Shown: positions 12,111-26,205 of the stretch, in pieces
How the letters are laid out: the number at the start of each line of letters is the position of its first letter
Position numbering within the stretch: position 1 is the stretch's first letter
Origin: Stenocarpella maydis
Lineage: Eukaryota > Ascomycota > Sordariomycetes > Diaporthales > Diaporthaceae
Direction of reading: 5' to 3'
Assembly (NCBI GenBank): GCA_002270565.1
Contig: NQMI01000142.1
Location: 56,380-118,424, forward strand
DNA: 62,045 nt
Notes under the pieces: model-generated
Told to the model about the DNA's origin: nothing
The model's input: only the letters and a program-made list of their open reading frames with translations
Database searches by the model: none
Program-made: the position numbers and the translations under genes

Positions 12111-13045
12111 GATTCCTCAACACCAACAAGAGAGGGATCGGTCATCATTATAGCGGGCAATTGAAGTTGGGAATAGTGGCATTGTTGACAAGGAAGGGGG
12201 GCCGGAACAGGCGGGGGGGCCGAATGTGGGGCCACCCACGTTAAGCACTTCTCTAGTGCCAAGTCTCCCGGCAAATTATCAACTGAGAGCCACCGTGCTC
12301 GGAATCGTGTATGCTACATAAGTGGTTCCTTGCTCATTGTTACGGCACTATTGAAGCTATACTGTATCCTTTAATAGTGGTTCCATGGGATTCTGGAATC
12401 TTAGTGCGTTTGTACGCTATGGCGTAGTGAACACGCCGTCTTACCAATGATGTTTGCGGTGTCGCCGTTGGACGTTGCTTGGATACCAGTTAGAGCGAGG
12501 CGACATCTCCGATTTACTGAGGGTATAGCATTTTGTACACTGAAGACAACCGAGCCAGATGAAACAATATGTGGGTAATTACAGAGCGCCGTGATCAGGT
12601 CCCTTGCGAGTTACCATCACGTTTGAAATCCACTCGATGCGGAAGGTAATCCCATACCCAGGTATATAAGCCTCAGATGCATGGCGGTGGCGATAGGCAT
12701 GTCGAATTCTTGTAAAATCTATGCTACGAGACATCATAGAACTTGATTGGGCCCCAGGAGCACTTCAAAAGCAAAAAGGTGCGCATACTCTCAGCACAGT
12801 TGAAGATGAAAAAATAAATCCACATAAGGTGTCTGATCTGATCTGACTAGCTGAAGGAAAATACATTTTCTTTTGGGACTGACCCAGTGATACTACTGCT
12901 CTAATTGTAGGCAATCATCATTCAGCGCGAGCCGAGGAGGTTGTTATCGGCGGGAGAAGGGAGATTAAGGATTGGCCTCATCGGTGATGCAACCCTCTCG
13001 ACTCTCCATGCCAATATAAACCTGTATCGTACGACCCACAAAACC

Positions 13046-13079
<34 letters not shown>

Positions 13080-15690
13080 GTGGCATGGGTGACTGCTGAA
13101 GGGTGAAGAGGTCGCGGCGCTCTCAGGAAGTACATTGAAATGCCAGGGGCATGTGTGGTCGACGACGGGCAAGAAAACCAAACAAGGCTTAGAAAATGAC
13201 AAGATCCCTCGACCGTCTTCCCAGGGAAAGATTTGAAATCTGGACAGGAATTGAAACAAAACGAATGATTAGTTGAGGGAACAACGGCCTCGTCCCACTA
13301 CCCTAGCCTGCCTTTTTGCTCGTCTCTGGTTCCTCTTTTCCGGCACGCAATGCTGTGCAAATGTCAGTTCACCGTGTAATTTCATAGCCATTCGCTCGAA
13401 CATAAACACCCTACACTGCCTTATTCCCCCCCCCCCCCAAAAGCGAGGGGAAGAAGGGCTCCACCTCTTTTTCCCAACTGCGACGGAAAAAGAGAAGAGA
13501 GAGAGAAAAAAAAGAACAATGTAATCCCTTTTGTTTCGAATTCTGTACCCTACACCTCCGATACCCTTTCCACACGCCCCGGGCTTTTGTGTAATTGGTC
13601 GAGGTCGAGGTTGAACTATTAAATGGTACTAAAAAAAAAACGGATTAAACTCCCGACCATGGTTCTCTGCTGAAGAGGGCCAGGGAAGGTTGCGGGAGAC
13701 AACAACAATGACAGGGTAAGAGAAATAAATCAAGTGATGCAAAACACAATTTCTGATAACACATCTCCCACAGGATGGGAGCAAGGGTTCTGGTGGCTGG
13801 CTGGCTCTATGGCGTAAATGCAACATGAAGATGCCCGGTAATTGATGTTGTTCTTGGAAGACGCATGTGAGAGGTTGGAGGGTTTGGTGGACAGGAATGA
13901 TGGACTCCCAGGAGGGGGGGGGGAGGAAGAAACTTGGAAGCGAGAACCAAGAAACAGGACTGAAAGGGAGCATGTGCCAGGAATGTATGACCAACGTGGA
14001 CGGTTGCTACTTCAACAGGGACACGCCGCCTCGGGAGGTTGATAGGACAAAGGTAGAATATGTCCAGGCCCGACATAGGCGATCCGGATGCGGCGGACAG
14101 GTGGGAGGACTGATGGTTGCTGGGGGCGATGAGGGGTGGATGCTGGCCACCATCTCGGAACCATGCAGCGTCGGTCGGGCATCGCGGGCAGTCTTGTGGC
14201 CCCAGCCCAGCACCCTCCCCCCCCCCCGTGTCTCCCCTGCCCTCTGGCACAGCATGGGTGTGATGCCCGTTTGGGGTGCACACTAGATGGGATCAGAGCC
14301 CGCCAGCCTTCCCCCCAGCCCGGCCTGGTGGGGACAACCAACGGCCGTCGGCGTGAAGCGACCTGGCCTCCGAACCTAACATAAGCATGCCGTCGAGGAG
14401 GTCTAGTCGGGGTGGCGGCCCCCCCTTGGCCCCACAAAGTGTGCCATTGCAGGTGTCAGTGTCAGGGTCAGGCTGTCAGCACTTTATTCCTGGGGGCGCC
14501 CGCTTCCCACCACCACCAGCAGCCGTCGATCGCCGCCAGGCAGCCTTGACGTCCCTCGCGCGGCCGCGCCCCACGATGCCGGTGCGAGGGCCTCACCGGT
14601 CGGCACTTGGGCAGAGAGCGCCCGCATCTGTCCCGGGAACGAGCGTCAGGCACAATTCGATCCCCGTCGGCCCCTAAAATAGCACGCCGCGTGCAGTGGT
14701 GGACGTAGGCAGGCGGTGTTGCACCACGCTCCAAGTTTCCGGTTGATTGTGACGCGTGCCTTGAGATCCAGGCCGGAAGCAGTGGCTGCCAGTCATTGGC
14801 ATGTGCCGAAGGTTCTAGCTGAGCCCCTCGAGGCACGCTACCGTGTCGAGGCCAGGTCGAGTCCGGCTCGTGTTCAGTCTCTGCGGAACTGGCTGCCGAA
14901 AGGGCGTTCCAGAAAAGGGCATGCTGCGGTGGGCTTTCAACAGGGGGCTGCAAAAGTCCAGGCGAGAGACACGCTGATTGGATTCCCCAGGTTTCTGGGA
15001 CTGACCGGTTTACCATTGGGAGAAAAGCGATGGTAGGTAGGTAGGCCATGCGTGTCGTCTGCGAAGCGCGCTGCGCGCCATTTCGCCCCTGACTGACAGC
15101 CAGCAGACAGCCAAACGCGATGACAGGCTTTGTTTCTCTCTCTCCCTTTCTGTTCTCACAGCAGTTTACTTCCCCTCCGCCACTCCTCCCCTGCCCTCCC
15201 CCCTCCCCAAACCAATTGATGAATTAGAGCCCGCGTGGGATCTTTCTCGCATCTTTGCCAATCAACTTTTCAGTAAGGGCTGTCCCGGACAGCCTCTTCT
15301 CTCACAGGTTTCTTTTCTGTTTCGAGCCGTGGCCGCCGCGCCCAACCCCTCCCCCCCCTCCTTTGGCACCAACAAATTAAAACAGAACAGACATAACACA
15401 CATGTTCCTCGGAAGGCCCTTGAAGATGTAGTAGATGAAGGTTGGTACAGTGACATTCTTGCTTAAGGCTGTGCAAGGTATCCTCACGGCCCGGCTGTTT
15501 TCTGCTGGTCAGGAGCATTCTCATGTCGGCATTCCCCAGCCTCTCTGCCTTGCATCACGATGGACTGCATGTCGGGTTGTAAATACACAGCGTGGAGGAT
15601 AGTAGCGGCAAGGCACACGAGGTGGAGCGCTGGGGTGGGGAGGCTTGTCGAGGGAACAAAGACTGCAAGGCCCGGCAGCCCCCAAGGCAA
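12111..15690. other. GC-rich intergenic region, 3' of the transcription-factor gene
   Basis: No recognisable gene. It holds simple sequence: a GA-rich run at 13047-13080, poly-C at about 13427-13438, a purine run at 13483-13516, C runs near 14214 and CT-rich text at 15130-15205. ORFs of up to 193 aa (for example minus 14468-15049) overlap on both strands, are rich in Pro/Arg/Ser and look like chance frames of GC-rich DNA. The part next to 15690 should hold the 3' UTR of the gene that ends there. Confidence 0.6.
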
Positions 15691-17684
15691 TTATCGTCGA
15701 GAACTGATGCTTGTCCGGTGGCTGTCTGTAGCCGCGGTGCCACCCACGCTACCACTGACTCCGCTGCTGGAGCTGGTGACGCCGCCGGAGACCCCCCCGT
15801 AGGCTGTGCTACCCGTCACGGCATGAGCACCGGAGAGTTGATGTTGGTGGGTGTGATGATGGCTTGGGTGGCGCGGAGATGGGTGGTGGGATTGCCCGTG
15901 GTGGTGGCGGTGGTGCTGCCCATGGGATGAGGACGCGTTGTGGAAGTTACCGGGGCCGAGGTTCGAGGCCCCGTCACTGGCTGCGTACCCTGTGCTGATG
16001 CTGCTTTCCGCTGCCGATCGAGTCGTCAAGCCTCCAGACGAAGCCCGCCGCAGGCTTGACCCATCTGTCGGGCCAGCAGCCCCGTACGTATATCCAGCAA
16101 GGTCGACGGCTGACCCCTGGGAGGCGGCGCTGCGGTCGTGGTCTCCAAAAATAGTCTCACCACTCCCGCTTGACACAGATCCATATGCATCTGAGGAACT
16201 GCCGCCATGTTGCGACGATCTGCCAACCGAGGCATAGTCATACGAGCTGGCGTAGCCCACTGCTGCGGCAGTCGCCGTCACATCAGCGATCGGAGGCGGT
16301 GGTGAAGCCTGGCCACCAGAGACTGATGTCTGGCCTGACTTTGTGCCGCCGTACCCAGCTGGGAGACCGTCCATGCGGTAGGTGGCAGATGAGCTGCCCA
16401 TGGCTCGTGAGACGGCTGCTGGGTTCGGGAGATGGCGCTCGTTTCCCGCCGAAGGAAGGGACGCCGCGATACTCGAGAACGAGTACGCCGACGTTTCAGA
16501 AGGCATGGATGAGGCTGGTCTGTGGACAAGGCCAGCGCCGGTGCCCGTGCCGTACGGGTATGCGGACTCGGAGTCCACATACAAACTACCTCCTTGCCCA
16601 ATATTCTTCTGGCGGGTGCCCCAGTGGCCGTAGCTAGGAACAAGGTTCGACCCGTCACTGCTGATCACCTGGTAATGTGGCACGCTCAGGCTGTAGTCAC
16701 CAACGGCAGAATCCGGGCCGTATGCTTCGCCCCAGTCTGCCCCTACGGGGTAGTAGCCTTTAGTGCTCACGCTGGTGTACCCAGCGCCCCTATAAGACGA
16801 CGGCATTGCCCCGGAGCTCAAGAGGTGCATCTCCTGTGGGTATTGAGCCATCGAGGAGCTGATATGCGCCATAGACCCTCCGCTTCGCTGAGCCAAGGTG
16901 CGAGAAACGTCGATGTTGTAGTCGTATCGACTGTCCTCCCGCATTGGCGCCTCCTGTGATTGCACCTGCGTTCAAATGACATGGTCAGAATAAGTTGATC
17001 AACTTGATTGTACTCTGAAGATGCTCATTTCCAAGGAAACTTTGTTTGCACATTGTCCACGCATGCCCTTTCCCGCAGCGGGGTTTCAACAGAACAAGGA
17101 GAGTATCGTACCCGAAGGAAGAGGCAGGCATCAACACCTGCATTCTTGCAGTTGACGCAGGGGAGCCCGCCGCCTGGATCTCCACTGCAACGGATCTTGC
17201 GCTTGCGGCATCGTCCACACTGCCAAGGAGGCTCGTCAGTATATTATTTCTTGTGATACTCTGGCTCCCGACGGACGAAGCCAAAGCACGAAGCCAATGC
17301 CCACTGGTAACCGAGCAGGATGTTCTGGAGAACCAAGAGGAGCAAGCTCCTGCCTTCAGAGAGCAACTAACCCGCGGTCATGCGAAGAGGGTGGTGCTCA
17401 GCCCCGAAACAAATAGATGCCAGCCTAGCTCAGGCCTAGGAACGTGCAGAAGAGGACAATAGGGTTTAGGGGCCAGGGCTTACAGCAACAGCAATACGCT
17501 TCCGCGGTGGTGTTGTCTCGTCAGTCTGAGAGTCCGTCATTGTCATGGAGCGCGCGTCGTGGGAGGCAAGCTGATAACGGCGGTCCGGGTAGGAGTAGTA
17601 GGGCGCACATGAGCGACTGGGGAGATATCTCGCGCCGTCGTGAGGGTGCGGAGGCGGAGGGGGGTAATAGGTCCGGGACACCAT
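15691..17684 (-). CDS. Zn2Cys6 (GAL4-type) transcription factor, 527 aa, three exons
   Basis: Exons 17484-17684, 17112-17219 and 15691-16965; introns of 264 and 146 bp with GTAAGC..CAG and GTACGA..CAG borders, both phase 0. The start is the ATG of MVSRTYYPPPPP. Exon 1 has a Pro/Tyr-rich head and ends RKRIAVA; exon 2 is almost exactly the zinc cluster, with Cys 68, 71, 78, 88, 91 and 99 (C-x2-C-x6-C-x9-C-x2-C-x7-C) and the basic RKRKIR between the second and third Cys. Exon 3 is Ser/Gly/Tyr-rich with an HISSSMAQYPQE stretch and a His-rich run near residues 455-480, likely disordered. The family binds DNA in the nucleus. From memory, Sordariomycetes share this N-terminus and the mid-region words LVHRP, IAASLPSA and YRMDGLP; targets are unknown to me. 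No fungal_trans middle homology domain is visible. Confidence 0.93.
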
Positions 17685-20600
17685 GGTAATATACAAGTCC
17701 GAGTGACTCTGCGCGGGTGCTCGACTTGGGTGAGGGCGAGGATGGGCAGCGAGGTCTCCAGGAATCCGCGAGCCTCGAGCAAAGCTGGCTGGCTATTTGT
17801 TGGAATACCGAGGCAGCTACGTCAAGACAGTCGTGAACTGAGAGGCGGCTGGCTTGGCTTGGCTGGCTTGAGGTGAGAGGCCTTCAATATTCAGGGGTAG
17901 AGGGCAGAAAGGGGCAATCCAAAGCGAGGGCGGCGCACAGGGTCAGGTAAGATGCAGGAATGGCCTTCGAAATCGTCCAGACACAGGCGGGTAGGCGAGT
18001 GTGGGAAGAAGGCAGCCAGCCAGACCGCTGCGGACAAGGTTATCGAGGCGAGACGAGACAGATCAGATAGCCGGTGAAATTCGTGCAAGGTCCAACCAAA
18101 GCCGATCTTGGGCCAGCTTGGTGCAAAGAGACCAGCGGACGGGAGATTTGGTCCAGCTGTTGGGTGTCTCTCCCTGCTTGTATGATCTGGCTGGCGGGCT
18201 GTGTTCGATGGTACAGCCCTGTGTCTCCAGCGGCTCTTCCTAGCAGAGAGTTTCCAAGGAAAACAGGGCCTGACCGATAAGACACGGCGTCAAAAGAGGC
18301 AGATAGGTCCACCACAGTGCCTGGCGTGTAGAACAGGACCGCTCTGGTCCCGTTGAGGGGCAACACAGAGGACCTGTCACGTTTGCTGTCCTGATCCAAG
18401 CTGACAACAGGCCTGGCAAGGCTGACTAGTATAGTCCTCCTTGACTTCCGGCAGGGGGTTTTATTGTGAGGTCTGTTGGACACTCGGCAAAGGGGGAGTG
18501 CTCAAAGCGGGACTGTGAATCTCAGATTTAGCCGTCTGACAGGAATGCCACTTGAGAATTGTAGCACAGTAACGTGCAATGTATGCTGGATTTTCGAGGG
18601 CTTTTGCTTTAGAGAAGATCAAGACATCGACAGAACGATGTGGGAAGAAGGGGGGAAGACGGGGAAGGTGAGAGTGGCCGGGAGGAAAAGTCGACTGAGT
18701 GAAAAATGAAGGGAGCAGAGTTTCAAGACCTCGGTGCTACTTTGGGCACTCGACACTCGTCTTCAGAAAAGGAAAAAAAAAAAAAGAAATGCCAACCCGT
18801 GAGAGTCCGTCGCCCTCGCCAGATCATGCCAATCTGCTAATTGTAATTAGATACCAACGGACGGCGCCAGAGAGACGAATACCAAGGAGGATAGACAGAC
18901 ACCCGTGGCATTCGTATACTTATTTCAGCCTCGGCGTTGCAAGTGCCCCCCCAGACGCAGTCGACACCTCATATTGGACAGTGGGATTTTCAATCGTTGG
19001 GGCAATTGAAGGTTACACGACGTCCTGTCACTATGGGAGCAGTTGAGGGTTTCGTCTACTCTGCCCTGGCCGTCAGTTACCAGTCTGCCAGTACGTCCCC
19101 AGCGGGTAGCTGCAGTCCTTGCATTGGTGTCTACCAGGGTCGCCTGGGCCATACACCACATATCTGCCGCCCCTAGGCCGGGCCAGTCCAATCGGTACGG
19201 CAACATCTGCGGAGCAAACGAGCGGTATCAGGATACACGTCGATGTGTGTATGCAGACGGATTCCACAAGGAAAACGGTCGATGCGATTGATCCACGTAC
19301 AGGGCCACAACCAAGACGCCCCGATGAATAGCCACGCATCGTGCAACTTGTGCGTGCTGTCAATCTGGTGGTCGGAGGCATCGAGCCAACGACACTCCAC
19401 CCCCTCCAGATCGATTTCTCACATCTCCTGGCAGGCCGGCACTCACTGGCCCAGAATTCATCGTTACGGCCATGTAATCGCTGAGACCGGGCGGCCGGGG
19501 TACTGCGTCAACGCCGGTACGTCCTTTGGGTGCGTGGCGTATATCTATCTTCGGGCTGGCCATCTGCGTCGCTCCGCATAGGCTGCAGCAAACGGCCGAG
19601 CATCTTGTCTGGCCAGTCCCCCTCTTTCGAAACCTTTCAGCAGAGAGAACCCCCAGTGTAGAACCGTGCGGTCGGGCGTAGGTAGGTGACAATCGGAGGA
19701 GGTTCCAGATGGGGCCAGAATCTGGATGGTCAGCTTCGGACCGCGGAGTCCGGACGCACAGATCCGCCAGACTCGCATGGCCATTCTGCATCGTGTCTCG
19801 CCTGTCCAATTTGGTTCTCGCCCACCAAGCGTCCATACACCCACGCAGTCGCCGGTGTGGGTACAGGCACCCTGTAGCAGTACGCAGGGGAATGAAAGAG
19901 GAAAGTCTCGGTCAAACACTTCTATCAAGAGTCTAACTGGCCAGAAAAAGGGGTGACGTAGAGCCAGCCAAGAGGGCGAGTTGCAGAAATAATACCACCA
20001 TTCGCCCAGAGTACATGGCATTTCCCTAAACCTGATCCAGTCAGGCTTCAAGGGCCATCGCATTCGGGCGATGGCAAGTAATTTAAACCGGCCAAGGGGT
20101 TTGAGCTGGCACACGTTGATGTCCAGAGGGCACAACAACGTACGACGCGTTCAAGTAGACGACAGCGAGACTTGTCTGAAGGTTGCTGAGGCGTATCCTC
20201 TGACCTCGCCCCCACTGGGCCATGAGCATCTCCCGGTATTGCGCTGTGGGGCGACGACTGAGGTGATACAAAGCGTCATCGGTAGGTGACTTTGCCCAGG
20301 TCGGTAAGAAGATGACCCTGGAACTCAGACCAGCCTCTCTTCAAGTTAACGAATCGAAGCATGCCAAGAGAGACATGCTGCGAGGGCCGTCGGGCACTGT
20401 ATGCCCTGCTCGACCTCCCAGGACAGTGCAGATCAGGACGCATGGGAGGGTCCTTCCTCCTCAACGAGAAGAGATCCAATCCCACGGGCGGCGGCGACAA
20501 GCCGCATGGCGCTAGACGCATGTGGGGTGTGCGGAGTACCGGGCCATTTATATATCTCAATAAATCCTGTCGCCCGTAAGGTAAATCGGATTATGTGTCC

Positions 20601-23600
20601 CCAGGGCCCTTGACAGGGTTTCTCTCGTGGTTGTGCATGAGAACGACGCGGTGGCAGGGTGGGCGTGAGCAGTCCCCAAGGCGAAGTCAGACAAACCTGG
20701 CCACAAGGACCTTTGTTCCCCTTTGGGGCAGGGCAACGCGATCTCAAGTTTCCGGATTGGGAGGGAGAGAGACGGACAGCGGAAGGCCTGGTGGCATGGA
20801 TCCATCATGGCTGCTGCGGTGCCCATCGTCGGTTGATCCAGATTTCGACGGTGGATTCCGGGGTGCCAGTCGCCTTTTTTTGGTACTGACCGTGATTTGC
20901 GCGGGCAAAAATAATGACTGATCAGATTCAGCAACATGCAAGCTGCGGCTGCCTAAGCTCTTCTCGTACGTGGGCAAACTTATGTATGCGTGACGGGTGG
21001 GACGCGCGAGCAACAATACACGAGGACACCAACGATGTTTGCCTTCGAAACCCCCAAATCAACTCACATGCGTCCTCATTAAGGGGATCTCGTTTCTCGT
21101 TAAGAAACCTCAGGCGCACCAACGATGGCCATCGAGGTTCTCCGCCGATGCCTCAACGAAACTTGGCTGAAGCCAGCCCGATACTTTGGTTGCCGCCGGT
21201 TCGTCGTTTGGCTTATCTGAACAAGGTGACCAGGATATTGTAAATGGAGGGCAGGCAGGGGGCGGGCGCAGAAAATTCGATCTGCATGCTTCTTGGTGAC
21301 ACACAGCCCCTGGAAGGCCACCCACCCTCCCCCAGGCTGTGACCGCCACACTCTGGAAACTGAGTGTTGTTTGGATGAAGTCTGGTTTAGGAAATGAGTC
21401 GCCAACCACCCTTCTTTTCCCATGTCTCTACGCAGTTGTATCCTGTGTCTTGTGGGCAGAGGGTGGGTGGGATACGGGATGCCTGCACACCATACTACAT
21501 TGCAGCCGCAGACCCCCCACCCACCCACCCATCCTTCTCCGGGGACGTCGCCCGACCACCGGCCGCGCTACACCGAGTCGGCGACGGCGGCGTTCCGAGT
21601 TCTGGGTTGGCATCGTAGGGATGATAGATCTAACGAGGACACAACGACAACGGCAAGTGCGTATGTTGAGGAGTCTCTAGCCACCGGATTCCTTCGCCAT
21701 GTGGCCGTGGGAGCTGCATATGCAAGAAAGGCTAATCACACGGCCGCTGGGAGCAAGGCACCGCAGAGAGCTGAATACCAGGCCAAGCACTTGGGATCTG
21801 GAGTACAGTCGATTCAAAGTGGGCGATCCGTCCCGCCGATTCCCGTGGTATGCCAATGCATGTCCCTGGATGACCAGGGTCGTTGGCCTATTCTGCCGAC
21901 CCGCACCGCAGTGTTAGCGAGGCTAGAGAAGAGGACGCGGAGTCTCGTTTTGCGACAGGAAGCAAGCACTATACTCGGCTTGCGACGTTCAAAGACCAAA
22001 AAGCACTTCCTGGGCCTGGTCTTCGCCAGACCAGGGGCCCAGCTGCCTCGAATTTTCAGCGAAATTCTAGCCCTGCACTGTAACATGCAGGTCAATATCG
22101 AGGAATTCCGCAGCGCCCGGGACGTCAGGGCCCCCAAATCACGACCTCCCAGGCCGCCGTTCGAGATTGAGGTGTTGCGGATGCAAGGCTATTTTCAAAG
22201 AAAATCTCCGAGCGCTCCGCGGTCTGGGTATCTGTCCGGTCGTCCAAATACCCGTGAGCAACCAATCTGAGATCAGAGAGCCTCCTTGACGGACCTCGCC
22301 TACACGTGCCAGTGTTTGCGATAGGATGAAGAGAGTTAGACGAGCGCCTGTCGATCATGGCCCATATCTGTTTAAATCAGAATCGTGGCTCAGCCCTACA
22401 AAACACGGAGCATCAGGGCATCCGAACGCACCGAGTGCAGGCCACGAGGCCCAAGTCAACTTGTGTGCGAGCGGCGCAAGTAGCTGAGCGACGACCTCGG
22501 AACTGGCTTGCGCACGACTCAGAAGTATACGAGCTGCAGAGCGTAACCTGGTAACAGGGAGACTTGTCCTTGACGGACAGATAAAGTGATTCACAGCACG
22601 TAGATTATCTTGGCTGGCAGCACAGCATGACGGCCGTTGTGGTGCTGGCGGAACCCACCGCTCCGGTAGGCTCCTCAGAAATTCTCTGGAGCTTCACTTG
22701 ACGCCATGTATATCGAAAGAGTGTTAGCAGCCTGTGGTGTGATAGTCGCGGCAGTAACAGGCTGCTGAGAGATTTGAAGGGGGGTTTCCGCCCCAGTCGC
22801 ACGACAAGGGTAGCTGCGCGACTGACAACACTACGATGTGTGGCTTGCCGTTCGTGCAACCTTCAGCACCTCCAGACGATCCCTCGTTTCCCTGGGAACC
22901 ACTAGCCGCTCTTTCAGTCAAACTCCAGACCGCCTCGATTGAGAGCACAGTGGAGATGACCTCTCAGGAGGCCAGTCAACCGTGGGTGTCCGCAGCTGGC
23001 ATATACTGCTACTCAAGCATCGAGTGCTGACCAGGTTAAACCTGTAGGGGTTGCCCCATCTTTAGGTAGGAAACCCGCCCCCGTCTTCTGCTTTTCCGAT
23101 GGCGAAGCCGGCAAGCCGGCAGATGACTTGCAGGTGAAGGACTTGGCTGTCGACATTTTCTCTTTTGCCAACTAATAATGTTGCAGCTTAGACTTCTTGG
23201 AGACCAGTGCAGGTTTTGTCGGGGCCCGGAATCTCATGCAGCCGGAGGAACTGATGATTTCGCTGCTGGGGGTTTCACTGCCTTGGTAGTCGTAGGCTCC
23301 CACTCCAGTGAGGTGGCTGGCCGTGTCACGCGATGCAGTAATCTGGTTCCCTCAGTCCATAACCGTGATACAGGTCTTGTGTCACCTGGGCTAGCGTTAT
23401 GATACAACTTTTTCAGAATAGACACTCCCCTTGCAAACCTCTTGAAGCTGTGTGAGAAATTCAAGCCTTGAGGACTGCAAGGTGGTTGCCTATCTGGAGA
23501 CGTCATAGTCTGAGACTCATTTCCGCGTTCCCAATCTGACCCGAAATTTTGCAACACAGGGCTGAAAGTTGTTTCCTTGTGCAAATAGTTTTGCTAAGGA

Positions 23601-26205
23601 CTTGTAAGTAGCCGTGTAGGCCTTGGCGTCCTCAAATGCCACGCAAGGAGCCGGGGCTCATTGCATAAATGTTGTGCAAGTACACAAACACACACCAGCT
23701 TAAAGATCGAAAAGATAACCCTCCGTGAATGTTTCAAGAACAAATATGTCGGACAGCGTGAGGGGCGTGTAAGCTTCAAGGCCGTCATACCTGCAGCAAT
23801 TCATGGCCCACATCAGCAATGGAAGGCCGGACTCCAGACCCATATGGCGTCATAGGAGTCTGCAGCTCTGTAGTCGGACCTCTGAGCTGGCCCCATCGAC
23901 AGGCGAATCTGCGTACACATTGGGCGATATGTACAAGGCTGCAGTGCAGCCTGCCCGATAGAAAAATGACAGATCACCACGGCAGTTGACTGGGCGTCGC
24001 AGGGCGAATGCAACCCTCCTTACTTTGGACAGCTGCCAGCAGGCCAAGGAGCGTGGGCCAGTCAAGCTCAGTCCAGTTGATTCTCGAAGCAATTTCTTGG
24101 CGAATCTGCAGCGACCCATGGCTGGGGACAAGCTGCCAGTTGGTAGAAAAGAGGTGGGCGTCAGTTGGGGGTAGGCCCTCCATTCGAAACACATGCCCTC
24201 CGAGAGGAAGGCGCAGGCTCAGAGGCCGGTCATTTCTTCCCAATGGTGTTGGTAAAATGCTATCATGCGGAGTGGAAGCCGGCTGATTGACGGGCTTATA
24301 CAATACAGCCTGTGTGACCGCCCCTGGGGCAGTCCAGTTTGTCCAACGTACAGGTCGAGCATCCCCAAGTTGAGCGATGGAGTCGGTCGACACATCGCCT
24401 TCTGTGTAAGCGGTCGCAATGATGAATGGCGCTCAGCAATCTGAGTCCAGGCCAGCCCAAATGCACCGACAATTTGAGTGGCCTCCATTGGTTTGAGGCT
24501 ACCCCTTGAGGTTTTGCAGGGATGATGCTAAATTGTCCCAAGAACCGTGAAGTGTTTGCGACACAGCGTCGCAAGATGCGAGCCACGGCAGGCGCCACAC
24601 TCAATTCTCCTGGGACGCCGGGGGCCATGTCTCACCGACGGGCATGACACTCGACGAGGAAAAAAAGATAACCAAAAAAAAAACAGTCGCCGGTGATTGA
24701 GTTGTCACGGGCTGGTTGCTTTTGTTATCTTCTAGAGGACCCGACGGTGTGCTCCTTCTGAGACATGCAGCTACACGTGTTGCAGCAAGATTTAGCGACC
24801 CAAGTCCAGATTCCGCAGTCGAGTGAGACTGCCAGCCTCATGAATGAGAATCGTGAGCTATTGAGCGCCTCGTCGCACCATGCTGGTTACCTCAAAGCCT
24901 TGGTGGTATAGGAATTGATAGGTTGACCATCAGATTTGGGCAGCCGCAATGCAGAACCGCCCATGGTGGTAATCATCGAGGTGCCACATAGCCACCAGGA
25001 GACTCCAGCTAGCCTGGGCAGGAGGGAGGAGTATACTGAAGATGCCCACAAATAGCCCCAACCCCTGGACTCAGCCAGCGGTCATGGTCTCAGAATTTCC
25101 GTCATTCCTTCGGCCTTGAGGACTCGGTGAAGAATCCTTGTGACCCCGCGATGAGCCTGTAATCCAAGGACGTCAATGTTTTCGCCAGCCACTGTTTGGG
25201 GTCGGTGGCGCTCTGCGGTGAATGATCGCTCCGCTCCGATAATGCGGTTCCCATAGATGGTAGGTCGGATCACTCCGTTCAGATGGAGGGCGGGGGGGGG
25301 GGGCGTGATGGGGATGAGATACCAAATCCGGGGTCCGGGTAAGTATGATCACGCATAGAACCAGCCATGCGGTGTTTAGAACAAGTCCACCGAAAAGCCG
25401 TCACCTCAGACTGTCTTGTAAGCATTGTGCGGGTCTCTTGAGAGCCCGGTGATACTTCCCACCCACGATGGCGTACGACCGAGTCCACAAATGTCTCACT
25501 CCTGTGCTTTGTCGGTTTCTGATATACGAGATGTTCGTCCGAGCGGCTGATACGCAATGTTCAAAACTGGTGAATCTTCTCGACATGCACTCGGACTGCT
25601 ATGCTCCAAAATTGGAACCAAGCCTGCAAATTCATGCTGAATGAACGGCTCATAGCAGTCACGTCGCGGTGGACTTCTAGTCGCCCCAAGATAGTCCAGT
25701 TTGCTGATGGTAGTTCTTCACAAGGATGCATCAGAAACTTGCGCATGGATTGGGCCTGGTTTCAAGAGAAGCTGCTGCACTCACGAGATATGCCCATGCA
25801 CTTGACACTTCCACGAGTTTGATTCTTCCATTCCAATGACGCAAGGTCTCCAATGGACGAGATGCACCGCCTTCAGATGAGCCAAGCATGGGCAAGTTTT
25901 AGGATGAGAAGTCATCCACGTCCTAGTATGATGGTAACGGATGTCAATCTGTACTTGAAATTGCGCTGCCAGCTCACGAGCCACGGTGTGTCATTGGTGA
26001 GGCGGCAGCGCTAGGCAAACTTGGCTGGGTAAGGAGAACTATGTGACGATCGTGATGGTGGGGTACGTCGACACAAATCGTGAAAATGGAGGACGCGCGT
26101 GCCGGTTGACAGGTGTATACTGTTGAAAACACTGCTGAGCCGCGCTGAATTGGCAGGCTCTTGGGTATCATGAATCTTTCCCTTCCAAAGGCTTGTCTCT
26201 CCTCT
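17685..26205. other. 8.5-kb GC-rich interval with no recognisable gene
   Basis: It is ordinary GC-rich sequence, not RIPped and not visibly repetitive, but every long ORF (for example plus 21422-22270, 282 aa; minus 19545-20138) overlaps others, is Arg/Pro/Ser-rich and matches no family I know. Near 17845-17872 there are short ggctt repeats. A poly-G run lies near 25290. The first part should be promoter and 5' UTR of the Zn2Cys6 gene and the last part the 3' UTR of the cyclophilin gene. A long non-coding transcript or a gene with many small exons cannot be excluded. Confidence 0.55.

Noticed and set aside
14468..15049. 193-codon minus-strand ORF downstream of the Zn2Cys6 gene
   Set aside because: Low-complexity composition and overlap with plus-strand frames of similar length; no motif. 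More likely 3' flank.
21422..22270. 282-codon plus-strand ORF in the long gene-free interval
   Set aside because: Arg/Pro/Ser-rich, no domain, overlapped by open frames on the other strand; typical of chance ORFs in GC-rich DNA.
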